Of a stretch of 64,000 nt of DNA, positions 27,161 to 34,991 are shown piece by piece. Numbering within the stretch: position 1 is the stretch's first letter; each line of letters begins with the position of its first letter. Below the pieces are notes generated by a model. The model had not been told where the DNA came from. It was given only the letters and a program-made list of their open reading frames with translations, and made no database searches. The stretch lies in assembly GCA_964533735.1 (NCBI GenBank), contig CAZHMD010000006.1:62001-126000 (forward strand), read 5' to 3'. Origin of the DNA: UBA6107 sp964533735 (GTDB taxonomy: Bacteria > Chloroflexota > Anaerolineae > Anaerolineales > Anaerolineaceae). Made by a program: the position numbers and the translations under genes.

Positions 27161-28216
27161 ATGAGAACCATCGAGTGGAATACCAATCATAATTCTGTAA
27201 TCCTGATCGACCAACGTGCTTTACCAGGCGAGCTTGCGCATTTGGAGTGCCGAAATGCGGACGAACTGATAGACGCAATACGCACCATGGCGATCAGAGG
27301 GGCACCAGCCCTCGGAGTGGCCGGGGCGTTTGGGGTAGCGCTAGATGCATTAGCGACCGATAAAAACCAGGATTGGTTTGAGCAATTGGTTAAAAATTCA
27401 GCCAAATTGGTAATGGTCAGACCGACCGCGGTCAACCTGCATTGGGGTGTGAACCGTGCTTTGGAAATTGCTAAAAAAGAAAGAAACAATCCCGTAGAAG
27501 CCGCCGGCCTCGTGTTACAAGAAGCTCTATTAATGGCTGAAGAAGATGTGCAGATTAATCAGCGCCTGGCAGAAAATGGCGCGCACCTGATCAACGATGG
27601 AGATGTAATACTCCACCATTGTAATACCGGTGCCCTGGCAGGTGTGGATTGGGGGACGGCCCTGGGTGCTATCCGTTTTGCCCACGAGTCCGGTAAACGG
27701 GTAAAAGTATTCATTGACGAAACACGCCCACGTCTGCAGGGATCAAGGCTGACTGCTTGGGAATGCGAACAATACGGCATACCTTACGAGATCATTACGG
27801 ATAATGCGGCGGGGTTTTTTCTCCAACGCGGGGAAGTGAATGCGGTTTTCTTTGGTGCGGACCGAGTGGCAGCAAACGGGGATGTGGTTAATAAGATCGG
27901 TACCTATATGCTGAGCCTGGCTGCCAAAGCCAATCAAGTTCCGGTCTATTGTGTTTTTCCTACCAGTACCATCGACTTATCAGTAAAAACTGGCAAGGAG
28001 ATCGAAATTGAAGAGCGCGAAAAAGGTGAGGTTTTGGGTTTGAGTTTTGAGGGTGAACGGGTTGCTCCGGCATCAGCCAAAGCGCGGAATCCGGCGTTTG
28101 ACCTGACTCCGCACGAACTAATCACCGCCTGGGTAATCGAGAAAGGGATCATGTTTCCGCCATTTGGCAGCAATTTGGACCATAGCGTTTATAATTTGAA
28201 GCAAGAAGGTAAATAA
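27161..28216 (+). CDS. mtnA: S-methyl-5-thioribose-1-phosphate isomerase
   Basis: Converts methylthioribose-1-phosphate to methylthioribulose-1-phosphate in methionine salvage, 351 aa. MRTIEWNTNHNSVILIDQRALP is the standard N terminus; the catalytic cysteine is in HCNTGALAG near residue 152 and the aspartate in GADRVAANGDVVNKIGTY near 236. ATG 27161 is used; upstream codons would be inside the leader hairpin. No mtnB/C/D genes follow, so the product may feed a shunt (for example a DHAP/aldehyde type) or the enzyme may act on related 5-deoxyribose phosphates; both are suggestions. Confidence 0.93.
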   Translation: MRTIEWNTNHNSVILIDQRALPGELAHLECRNADELIDAIRTMAIRGAPALGVAGAFGVALDALATDKNQDWFEQLVKNSAKLVMVRPTAVNLHWGVNRALEIAKKERNNPVEAAGLVLQEALLMAEEDVQINQRLAENGAHLINDGDVILHHCNTGALAGVDWGTALGAIRFAHESGKRVKVFIDETRPRLQGSRLTAWECEQYGIPYEIITDNAAGFFLQRGEVNAVFFGADRVAANGDVVNKIGTYMLSLAAKANQVPVYCVFPTSTIDLSVKTGKEIEIEEREKGEVLGLSFEGERVAPASAKARNPAFDLTPHELITAWVIEKGIMFPPFGSNLDHSVYNLKQEGK

Positions 28217-29172
28217 TGTCTATTGTCATAACAGGGTCGATCGCATTTGATTATTTAATGACCTTTCCGGGAAAATTTCGGGATCACATACTGCCGGACA
28301 AACTCGACAAGATCAGTCTCTCCTTCCTGGTAGACAGCATGACCCGTCAGCGTGGGGGAGTTGCGCCAAATATTGCGTATTCACTGTCGTTGCTTGGTGA
28401 AAAGCCCCTGATCTTTGCAACCGCCGGGCAGGATTTTTCAGACTACCGTGCCTGGTTGGATTCTCATGAGATCAATACCTGGTACATCCAAAATATCGCT
28501 GATAAGTTCACCGCATCCTTTTTTGTCAACACAGATCTGGAGAACAATCAGATTGCCAGTTTTTATACCGGAGCCATGGCAGACGCTTCCAATTATTCGT
28601 TAAAAATCATTGAACCCGGTGAAGCAGATTACGTGGTAATAGCACCCAATGATCCCAGCGCGATGCAGCGCTACGCAGAAGAGTGCGTTGAACTTGGCAT
28701 TCCGTACCTGTTTGATCCTTCACAACAAGTGGCAAGAAACCCGCATGAAGATTTGAAATACGGAGTTTCTCATGCTCACGCAGTGTTCTGCAATGATTAT
28801 GAGTTTGAACTTTTACAGAAGCACACAGGGTTTTCTGCTTCTGAAATTGAAAAAAAGGTTACCTTGCTGGTTGTAACTTTGGGGATCAAGGGGGCATTGG
28901 TAATGTCAGGTGGTAAACACTACGAGATTCCGATCGTTCCTGCCAACAACGTAGCCGATCCTACCGGAGTGGGGGATGCCTTTAGGGGTGGATTCCTGAG
29001 GGGCTATCGCCTGGGTATGAGCCTGCAAACATGCGGTCAGATGGGTGCCCTTGCAGCCACATATTGCATTGAGCACAAAGGGACTCAGAACCATTTCTAC
29101 AAACCAGCACAATTTGTAAAGAGATATCGTCAACATTTTGATGATAACGGTGAATTAGACCAACTACTATAG
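28216..29172 (+). CDS. PfkB-family kinase, probably adenosine kinase
   Basis: 318 aa ribokinase-fold enzyme. RQRGGVAPNIAYSLSLLG near residue 36 is the PfkB N-terminal signature, and NVADPTGVGDAFRGGFLRGY near 246 the C-terminal one with the catalytic aspartate. The gene overlaps mtnA by one base (TAATG) and is followed after 20 bases by ahcY. AhcY releases adenosine and is reversible, so an adenosine kinase here would pull the reaction forward; this context is my reason for the substrate call. Other nucleosides or sugars are not excluded. Confidence 0.8.
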   Translation: MSIVITGSIAFDYLMTFPGKFRDHILPDKLDKISLSFLVDSMTRQRGGVAPNIAYSLSLLGEKPLIFATAGQDFSDYRAWLDSHEINTWYIQNIADKFTASFFVNTDLENNQIASFYTGAMADASNYSLKIIEPGEADYVVIAPNDPSAMQRYAEECVELGIPYLFDPSQQVARNPHEDLKYGVSHAHAVFCNDYEFELLQKHTGFSASEIEKKVTLLVVTLGIKGALVMSGGKHYEIPIVPANNVADPTGVGDAFRGGFLRGYRLGMSLQTCGQMGALAATYCIEHKGTQNHFYKPAQFVKRYRQHFDDNGELDQLL

Positions 29173-29192
29173 AATTTTGGAGGCTACAAAGA

Positions 29193-30452
29193 ATGGCAAA
29201 TTATGATGTTAAGGATATGAAATTAGCGGAAGGCGGCAGATTAAAGATCGCCTGGGCAGAACGGGAAATGCCGGTTTTGCGGTTGATCAAGGAGCGTTTC
29301 ACCAAAGAACAACCCCTAAAAGGGATGCGCATCTCGGCATGCCTGCATGTAACCACAGAAACAGCCAATTTAATGAAGACACTTCAGGCAGGTGGAGCTG
29401 ATGTGGTTCTCACTGCTTCGAACCCTTTATCCACCCAGGATGAAGTAGCGGCTTCACTTGTCTCCCATGATGAGATTGCCGTCTACGCTGTCAAAGGTGA
29501 AAATAACACAACTTATTACAAGCACATCAATGCCGCGCTTGATAATAAACCGCATTTCACCATGGACGATGGCGCAGATCTGGTCAATGTATTACACAAG
29601 GACCGCCGTGAATTGCTCCCGAATGTAATTGCTGGTACAGAAGAGACAACAACGGGAGTCATCCGTTTGCATGCCATGGCGGCTGATAAAGCGTTGAATT
29701 TTCCGATTGTAGCCATCAATGATGCGCTTACCAAACACTTTTTCGATAACCGCTACGGTACCGGACAATCTACAATTGACGGCATTGTACGCGCAACTAA
29801 CATTCTTCTTGCAGGCAAGAACTTTGTGGTTGCTGGTTACGGCTGGTGTGGTCGTGGATTGGCATCGCGTGCCAGGGGCATGGGCTCAAATGTCATCGTA
29901 ACAGAGGTTGACCCCTTAAAGGCGCTGGAAGCTCTTATGGATGGCTATCGGGTAATGCCGATGAAGGATGCTGCCAAGATTGGTGATATCTTTGTCACAT
30001 TGACAGGTGATATCAACGTCATTGATGAAAAACATTTTGCTGTGATGAAGGATGCCGCCATTGTTGCCAATTCGGGGCACTTTAATGTTGAGATCAATAT
30101 CCCGGGGTTGGCGAAGATGTCAAAATCCAAGCGCCTGGTTCGCCCATTTGTTGAAGAATACGTAACTGGCGATGGACGGCGGATTTATATCCTGGGCGAA
30201 GGACGCCTGATCAACCTGGCAGCTGCAGAAGGTCACCCCGCTTCTGTAATGGATATGTCATTTGCCAACCAGGCACTCTCACTCGAGTATTTGGTCAAAA
30301 ACGCATCCAGGTTGGAGAATAAGGTCTATTCTGTGCCGGAAGTGATCGACCAGAAGATCGCTGAGTTAAAACTTGCCGCCATGGGGGTCAGGATCGATAA
30401 GTTAACTGCAGAGCAGGTTAAATACCTGGATTCCTGGGAAGAAGGTACATAG
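29193..30452 (+). CDS. ahcY: Adenosylhomocysteinase
   Basis: NAD-dependent hydrolysis of S-adenosylhomocysteine to adenosine and homocysteine, 419 aa, the short form without the roughly 40-residue insertion of many proteobacterial enzymes. CLHVTTETANLMKTLQAGGADV near residue 51, GTEETTTGVIRL near 149, and the NAD loop VAGYGWCGRGLA near 213 are diagnostic; a C-terminal KLTAEQVKYLDSW is kept although the usual final Lys-Tyr is replaced by a short EEGT end. TTTTGGAGG precedes the ATG. Works with the kinase and mtnA in recycling SAM by-products. Confidence 0.95.
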   Translation: MANYDVKDMKLAEGGRLKIAWAEREMPVLRLIKERFTKEQPLKGMRISACLHVTTETANLMKTLQAGGADVVLTASNPLSTQDEVAASLVSHDEIAVYAVKGENNTTYYKHINAALDNKPHFTMDDGADLVNVLHKDRRELLPNVIAGTEETTTGVIRLHAMAADKALNFPIVAINDALTKHFFDNRYGTGQSTIDGIVRATNILLAGKNFVVAGYGWCGRGLASRARGMGSNVIVTEVDPLKALEALMDGYRVMPMKDAAKIGDIFVTLTGDINVIDEKHFAVMKDAAIVANSGHFNVEINIPGLAKMSKSKRLVRPFVEEYVTGDGRRIYILGEGRLINLAAAEGHPASVMDMSFANQALSLEYLVKNASRLENKVYSVPEVIDQKIAELKLAAMGVRIDKLTAEQVKYLDSWEEGT

Positions 30453-30475
30453 ATCGGTACATGTTCAAGATTGCC

Positions 30476-30508
30476 ACCACCAGCAGGTATTCCTGCTGGT
30501 GGTTTTTT
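30476..30508 (+). terminator. Terminator after ahcY
   Basis: 12-bp perfect stem ACCACCAGCAGG (30476-30487) with CCTGCTGGTGGT (30492-30503), four-base loop, then six T. It overlaps the stop codon of the convergent C39-like gene. Confidence 0.93.
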
Positions 30509-31412
30509 ATGGGTGGTAAACAGCCATATACCCCAGCACTGAGAATGAATTCAGGAAACTAGCTTTTGAGCGCCAATAAACCATGCTACCGTCAACGACA
30601 GTGACGCCATATTCATCGTATCCAATGACGATCACTGTATGTTCATAACGCGCCACTGTTGTGGTGTTTCCACTTTCGCTGGTGTAGCTAACGGGAGTCC
30701 CGTTCCATACATTGCCGATTACCCAGGCAATTACCGGATTACCAGAAGCGATCTGCTGTTTAATTTCATAATAAGTCATTCCCTTCCTGGCAGTGGCGGG
30801 AACGCCATATTCTCGAAGAATCGATGCAATAGGTTCAGCATGTACGCCGTAGGAATTAGGAGGGAGTTGACCTTCCGTGCCATACGGAAAACCCACAAAA
30901 CCCACCTCAGGGTCATCTGATGAAGGTAACGCAGATTGGATGGAAGACTCACTGGCAGAAATTCCATAAAAGGCTGCCCAATCCGATGCAGAGCGGGATT
31001 CGCAGGAAAGCGATTGGCTCTGAGCGTGGCCGACCACTCCACTTACAATATGCTCAACCGGCAAGCCATCAGATGAGGTGGCTGTTGCCACAGGTGTGTT
31101 TGTAGGCAGGGGTGTGAAGGTTGGGGTGGGAGTATTTGTGGCTGTTGAAGTGGGTGTCAGGGTTGGGGTTGGTGTTAGAGTCGCTGTAGGCGTGGGTGTA
31201 TCGGTGGGTAGAGGTTGAAAGGGTGTTGGGGAGCTGGTTGGGTTGATCGAATCTCCCGAAACAATTGTCGCGGTATTTGCAACCCAAAATATTGCCTGAA
31301 CTGGTTGCGCATTTGACAGTATCAAAAACACCCCGATGTTGGCAATGACCCCCAGCAGGAGGATCCAAAGTATAAATTTAAGGATGCGATTTGGGTTGGA
31401 TTTCGTGGTCAT
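30507..31412 (-). CDS. Membrane-anchored C39-like papain-fold peptidase with Thr/Pro stalk
   Basis: 301 aa. Residues 11-33 form an N-terminal membrane anchor, residues 58-112 a Thr/Pro-rich stalk (TPTPTATLTPTP type), and residues 118-301 a peptidase C39-like domain: cysteine 137 in SLSCESRSASDWAAFYG, and histidine in RYEHTVIVIGYDEYGVTVVDG near 260 with an aspartate behind. Such domains in single-chain surface proteins are thought to cleave peptides or crosslinks outside the cell; the substrate is unknown. It lies 17 bases behind the NBR1-Ig lipoprotein, which suggests joint transcription from recA. Confidence 0.85.
   Translation of the reverse strand: MTTKSNPNRILKFILWILLLGVIANIGVFLILSNAQPVQAIFWVANTATIVSGDSINPTSSPTPFQPLPTDTPTPTATLTPTPTLTPTSTATNTPTPTFTPLPTNTPVATATSSDGLPVEHIVSGVVGHAQSQSLSCESRSASDWAAFYGISASESSIQSALPSSDDPEVGFVGFPYGTEGQLPPNSYGVHAEPIASILREYGVPATARKGMTYYEIKQQIASGNPVIAWVIGNVWNGTPVSYTSESGNTTTVARYEHTVIVIGYDEYGVTVVDGSMVYWRSKASFLNSFSVLGYMAVYHP
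31083..31240 (-). repeat. Low-complexity Thr/Pro codon repeat
   Basis: Repeated ACN-CCN-type triplets encoding the stalk of the C39-like protein. The track is degenerate at the DNA level and stays in frame, so it is a coding repeat that may vary in length between strains. Confidence 0.7.
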
Positions 31413-31429
31413 CGTATTTCAGAAATGGA

Positions 31430-31981
31430 TTAAGGTGCAGTAACCACGATCTCAATATAGATTGGATCTCCAAAAGGGCTTCCTGCAGGGTCGTGTGCTT
31501 GCCACGCACTGCGATAACGTCCGGGTTCAGCCGGGGCGACAAATTGAATTTGGACAACAGCCTCACTGCCTCCACGAGCCGGGACCAGTTGTTGTGGAGA
31601 GGATGCTCCCAGCGCGTCTCCTGCAGTTAATTTTATCGAATAGGTTTCATCCCAATTACAGGTTCCGTTGTTCTTTACCTGCCATTGTTTTTCAAGAATC
31701 GAGCCAGCAGTCACCTGGCTGCCATCCGGAATTGAGAGATCATTCAACCACTGGAGGATGTTTGTACAGGCAGTCTGAGGTGTCTCACCTGCGGCAGGAG
31801 GGCTGCTTACTGTGCTTACAGATAACGAAGTGGGTTGGAAGGTCGGTGCAACAAACAGGGGAGACTGCCCTTCTGCTGGAACGGTGCGCGTTAATCCAAT
31901 GGATTGACACCCCGCCAGAAACAGGCAGGTGGTCAACACCAGAAAAATCAGAAGATGTGTGACTCGTCGAGGTTTAAGCAT
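31430..31981 (-). CDS. Lipoprotein with NBR1-type Ig domain
   Basis: 183 aa. The signal peptide has a lipobox LAGC at residues 21-24, then a Ser/Thr/Pro linker to about residue 75. Residues 78-183 show the NBR1 central (FW) Ig-like domain pattern: DGSQVTAGSILEKQWQVKNNGTCNWD, then APAEPGRYRSAWQAHDPAGSPFGD. In eukaryotes this fold binds cargo in autophagy; in Chloroflexota it is common on surface proteins and its ligands are unknown. It lies nine bases downstream of recA in the same direction. Confidence 0.82.
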   Translation of the reverse strand: MLKPRRVTHLLIFLVLTTCLFLAGCQSIGLTRTVPAEGQSPLFVAPTFQPTSLSVSTVSSPPAAGETPQTACTNILQWLNDLSIPDGSQVTAGSILEKQWQVKNNGTCNWDETYSIKLTAGDALGASSPQQLVPARGGSEAVVQIQFVAPAEPGRYRSAWQAHDPAGSPFGDPIYIEIVVTAP

Positions 31982-31990
31982 GGATCCAGT

Positions 31991-33091
31991 TTATTCGCTA
32001 TCACCAGAATCGTCAGCAGAGCCGCCCAGATCCATGGGGAGTTCACCACCCATGGCGCGTTCGCGGACTGTTTTCTCGATCTCATTGCACAATTCAATGT
32101 TCTGCCGGAGGAATTCTTTGGCATTTTCACGGCCCTGACCCAGGCGCATGTCGTTGTAAGAGAAGAACGCTCCGCGTTTTTGGATCACTTCCATGGCAGC
32201 CGCAAGATCAATGATGTCGCCTTCCTTGGAGATGCCTTCGTTATACATGATGTCAAATTCCGCAGTGCGGAATGGAGCTGCAACTTTATTCTTTACCACA
32301 CGAACCCGGGTACGGTTACCAACTATTTCCGGTCCGACCTTAATGGATTGAATACGGCGGGTATCCAGGCGAACTGAGGCGTAGAACTTCAGCGCCAGGC
32401 CGCCGGGGGTCGTTTCAGGATTACCAAACATGATGCCAATTTTTTGCCGTAATTGATTAGTGAAGACAACCGCTGTTTTGGTCTGGTTGATAGCGCCGGA
32501 AAGTTTTCGCAGCGCTTGAGACATCAAGCGGGCTTGCATGCCCATGCTGGCGTCACCCATGTCACCTTCGATTTCGGCGCGCGGGACAAGGGCTGCCACG
32601 GAATCAACGACCACGATATCGACGGCACCGGAACGAACCAATGTCTCGCAGATCTCAAGAGCCTGTTCACCTGTATCTGGCTGTGATACAAGCAGGGCTT
32701 CAGTATCAACACCCAATTTGGCGGCGTATGCCGGGTCAAGGGCGTGCTCCATGTCTATGAAGGCTACCGTTCCGCCAAGTTTTTGGGCTTCTGCGAGGAT
32801 ATGCAAACAAAGGGTGGTCTTCCCGGAGGATTCAGGTCCGTAAATTTCCGTGATGCGACCGCGTGGAATGCCACCGACACCCAATGCCAGATCGAGTGAG
32901 AGAGAACCTGTGGGGATAACCTCAACGGTAAGCGAGTGGGCTTCACCCAGTCGCATGATCGAGCCCTCTCCGTATCGTTTTACAATATCACCCAAGGCTT
33001 TGTCCAACACAGCGCGCTTTGCCTCGCTGGCAGGTTCATTGCGGTCAAAGGGTTCAAAAACGTTTTTTTCAGATACGGGTTTTTTCGCCAT
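31991..33091 (-). CDS. recA: Recombinase RecA
   Basis: 366 aa, DNA-dependent ATPase for homologous recombination and SOS co-protease. Walker A GPESSGKTT near residue 75, the MAW motif KLGVDTEALLVSQPDTGEQAL, loop 2 and the FNQLRQKIG-like segment TNQLRQKIGIMFG near 222 are all intact; the C terminus ends in an acidic tail (DDSGDSE), which normally tunes activity. ATG 33091 has GGAGAC behind a good spacing; the in-frame codon seven residues upstream lacks this. A LexA-box-like site lies in its promoter. Two secreted-protein genes follow closely, an unusual recA downstream context. Confidence 0.98.
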   Translation of the reverse strand: MAKKPVSEKNVFEPFDRNEPASEAKRAVLDKALGDIVKRYGEGSIMRLGEAHSLTVEVIPTGSLSLDLALGVGGIPRGRITEIYGPESSGKTTLCLHILAEAQKLGGTVAFIDMEHALDPAYAAKLGVDTEALLVSQPDTGEQALEICETLVRSGAVDIVVVDSVAALVPRAEIEGDMGDASMGMQARLMSQALRKLSGAINQTKTAVVFTNQLRQKIGIMFGNPETTPGGLALKFYASVRLDTRRIQSIKVGPEIVGNRTRVRVVKNKVAAPFRTAEFDIMYNEGISKEGDIIDLAAAMEVIQKRGAFFSYNDMRLGQGRENAKEFLRQNIELCNEIEKTVRERAMGGELPMDLGGSADDSGDSE

Positions 33092-33147
33092 GGTCAAGTC
33101 TCCTCTGAGCAAATGTGAGTTAATTATAGTATGAATAATTTTATAAT

Positions 33148-33175
33148 ATTATAGTACAAATGTTCAAATATGCAA
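33148..33175 (-). promoter_or_regulatory. recA promoter
   Basis: Read on the minus strand: TTGCAT (33175-33170), 16-base spacer, TATAAT (33153-33148). Leader about 50 bases. A second TATAAT further down (33128-33123) lacks a -35. Confidence 0.75.
33154..33165 (-). promoter_or_regulatory. LexA (SOS) box candidate in the recA promoter
   Basis: GAACATTTGTAC on the minus strand, one base off the Gram-positive-type GAAC-N4-GTTC operator, located exactly between the -35 and -10 of recA, where a bound repressor would block polymerase. Confidence 0.65.
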
Positions 33176-33206
33176 GTTAGAAATTAATTGATGGCAATTT
33201 TGACTA

Positions 33207-33235
33207 TTGACTTTTTATTCCAATGTTTGTATCAT
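33207..33235 (+). promoter_or_regulatory. Distal promoter upstream of glnA / structured RNA
   Basis: TTGACT (33207-33212), 17-base spacer, TATCAT (33230-33235); start expected near 33242, 333 bases before the glnA ATG. Confidence 0.6.
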
Positions 33236-33241
33236 AAACGC

Positions 33242-33460
33242 TAATTAACAATTGAATAACGAGAGATTCAGCGGCTGCATCTCAGAAATGAGATGACGAG
33301 GTGGAGGTTCTCCTTCGCGAGAGGGATGTTAACCCTGGGCAGATTTCAGGGGAAAATCGAACGATCAGCGGATGCCTCCGAAGCCTGACCCAGGCTTCTT
33401 TCTCCCTTCCAGAAAAGTCCAAGCGCAAACCCGGTTGGTGACGACCGGTACAAGGCGAGG
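33242..33460 (+). ncRNA. Structured leader or small RNA candidate upstream of glnA
   Basis: No convincing reading frame but five local hairpins in 210 bases: CATCTCA-GAAA-TGAGATG (33278-33295, tetraloop), TTCTC/GAGAG (33308-33323), CCCTG/CAGGG (33333-33351), GAAGCCTG-ACC-CAGGCTTC (33380-33398, followed by TTTCTCCC) and CCGGT/ACCGG (33431-33448). With the promoter before it this is either a long glnA 5' leader or a separate RNA ending near 33405. I could not match it to glutamine riboswitch, T-box, 6S or RNase P consensus elements. Confidence 0.35.
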
Positions 33461-33468
33461 ACAAAGGT

Positions 33469-33486
33469 AAGGTGATTAATCACCTT
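33469..33486. promoter_or_regulatory. Perfect 18-bp palindrome in the glnA control region
   Basis: AAGGTGATTAATCACCTT is fully self-complementary and lies about 25 bases before a -10-like TAATAT (33510-33515). It has the form of a dimeric regulator's operator, plausibly for nitrogen control; it is not the GlnR/TnrA consensus. Confidence 0.5.
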
Positions 33487-33528
33487 CATTGTATTGGAAG
33501 GGCTGCGCATAATATCGTATACCGATTG

Positions 33529-33553
33529 AAGCATGCCCTGGCGTGCTTTTTTT
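33529..33553 (+). promoter_or_regulatory. Terminator-like leader hairpin of glnA
   Basis: AAGCATGC (33529-33536) pairs with GCGTGCTT (33541-33548), four-base loop, then seven T, and the Shine-Dalgarno AAGGAAAGG starts at 33559. Full intrinsic-terminator shape inside the leader, so attenuation is possible. Confidence 0.75.
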
Positions 33554-33574
33554 ATTTTAAGGAAAGGGATTCCT

Positions 33575-34912
33575 ATGGACAAGAAAGAGTTACTGGCTCG
33601 GATCGAAAAAGATGAAGTGAAGTTTATTTCATTCCAATTCACAGATGTTACAGGAACGGTTAAGAGCCTGGATGCACCAGTCAGCAGGCTGGAAGAGGCG
33701 ATCGATGGCGGTATCTGGTTTGATGGCTCCTCTGTTGAGGGATTTGCCCGTATCCAGGAAAGTGACATGCATTTACACCCGGATATTGAATCGTATGCGG
33801 TCCTCCCGTGGACGCCAGTGGACATGCGCCGTGCGCGACTGTTTTGTGACATTTTCCATCCGGACGGACGCCCGTTTGAGGGGGATCCGCGTGGATTGCT
33901 TAGAAGAAGACTGGCGGAGTTAAGAAAGCGTGGTTGGGCGTATATGGTAGGTGCCGAACCAGAATTCTTCCTCTTTCGAAAGAACGGGGTTGATTCGATC
34001 CATCCAGTGCCACATGATGTTGGCGGATATTTCGATTTTTCTCCAAATGATGAAGCAGTGCGTGTGCGAACAGAACTAATGCAGGCTCTTGATTCGATGG
34101 GACTTGAGGTAGAGGTGGGGCACCATGAGTGCGCCCTCGGTCAGCATGAGATTGATTTTCGATTCAGCGATGCGCTTCGTTCCGCAGATAATGTCTTGAC
34201 CTTGAAGTACACTGTAAAAGCCATTGCTGCCCAGAATGGATTAATGGCATCCTTCATGCCAAAACCCATCTTTGGGATAAATGGGTCTGGAATGCACTGT
34301 CATCAATCATTGTTTGATAAGAAAGGCAACAATCTCTTCTTTGATGATACCGATGAATTTCGATTGTCAAAAATAGCTTATGGATTTATTGCCGGCCAAC
34401 TTGAACACGCCAGAGGTTTCTCTGCAATCACCGCGCCAACAGTCAACTCATACAAGAGACTGGTACCCGGGTACGAAGCACCCGTTTACGTCGGCTGGGC
34501 TCAGACCAATCGCTCAGCCCTAATTCGCATCCCGCGTTTTGTGGAAGGGCAGGCTAAAGCTGTACGCGCGGAGTTGCGCTGCCCTGATCCTTCCTGTAAT
34601 CCATACCTGGCTTATTCCGTCATGCTTTCGGCAGCCCTGGATGGAATTGACCGTGAATTACAACCCTCGAAACCATTAAACAATATCAATGTTTATGATA
34701 TGAGCCGCGAGGAACGCCAGCGGAAACATGTGGCGGAACTACCGGGTTCCCTGCTTGAAGCATTATCATTGCTCGAACAGGACAAAATGATCAAGAATTC
34801 TCTTGGGGAGAGTATTTATTCTGCTTTTGTTCGCGCCAAACAGGAAGAATGGGAAGAATACCGCTTGCACGTTATGGATTGGGAAGTTGAACGGTACCTT
34901 GAAACCACGTAA
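33575..34912 (+). CDS. glnA: Glutamine synthetase, type I
   Basis: ATP-dependent amidation of glutamate with ammonia, 445 aa, dodecamer family. The length and absence of the adenylylation-loop tyrosine context of enteric enzymes fit the GSI-alpha group known from Firmicutes and other Gram-positives, which are feedback regulated. Motifs: WFDGSSVEGFA near residue 48, GAEPEFFLF near 125, GHHECALGQHEIDFRF near 186, NGSGMHCHQSL near 238 and RLVPGYEAPVYVGWA near 300. ATG 33575 follows AAGGAAAGG. Regulation probably combines the palindrome and the leader hairpin just upstream. Confidence 0.97.
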   Translation: MDKKELLARIEKDEVKFISFQFTDVTGTVKSLDAPVSRLEEAIDGGIWFDGSSVEGFARIQESDMHLHPDIESYAVLPWTPVDMRRARLFCDIFHPDGRPFEGDPRGLLRRRLAELRKRGWAYMVGAEPEFFLFRKNGVDSIHPVPHDVGGYFDFSPNDEAVRVRTELMQALDSMGLEVEVGHHECALGQHEIDFRFSDALRSADNVLTLKYTVKAIAAQNGLMASFMPKPIFGINGSGMHCHQSLFDKKGNNLFFDDTDEFRLSKIAYGFIAGQLEHARGFSAITAPTVNSYKRLVPGYEAPVYVGWAQTNRSALIRIPRFVEGQAKAVRAELRCPDPSCNPYLAYSVMLSAALDGIDRELQPSKPLNNINVYDMSREERQRKHVAELPGSLLEALSLLEQDKMIKNSLGESIYSAFVRAKQEEWEEYRLHVMDWEVERYLETT

Positions 34913-34930
34913 CCCGTGTAATTATTAAAT

Positions 34931-34970
34931 AAAAAGACCACGCATAGATTGCCGCATGCGAGGTCTTTTT
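34931..34970. terminator. Bidirectional terminator between glnA and the uppP fusion gene
   Basis: AAAAAGACC-A-CGCAT pairs with ATGCG-A-GGTCTTTTT (one A-A mismatch), flanked by A run and T run, so it can stop both converging transcripts. Confidence 0.9.
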
Positions 34971-34991
34971 ATTTTAGATTAAGAAACTGGC

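Noticed and set aside
31083..31240. CRISPR-like or tandem DNA repeat
   Set aside because: Units are degenerate, 6-12 bases long and stay in frame as Thr/Pro codons of a surface-protein stalk.
33242..33405. Possible 6S RNA, RNase P RNA, SRP RNA or tmRNA
   Set aside because: Length is near 6S RNA and a few short words resemble it, but I could not draw a closing stem with a central bubble, and no conserved core of the other RNAs is present; kept only as an unassigned structured candidate.
33346..33852. Minus-strand reading frame across the glnA start
   Set aside because: It runs through the glnA leader hairpin and the conserved glnA N terminus, has no family resemblance and no ribosome-binding site.
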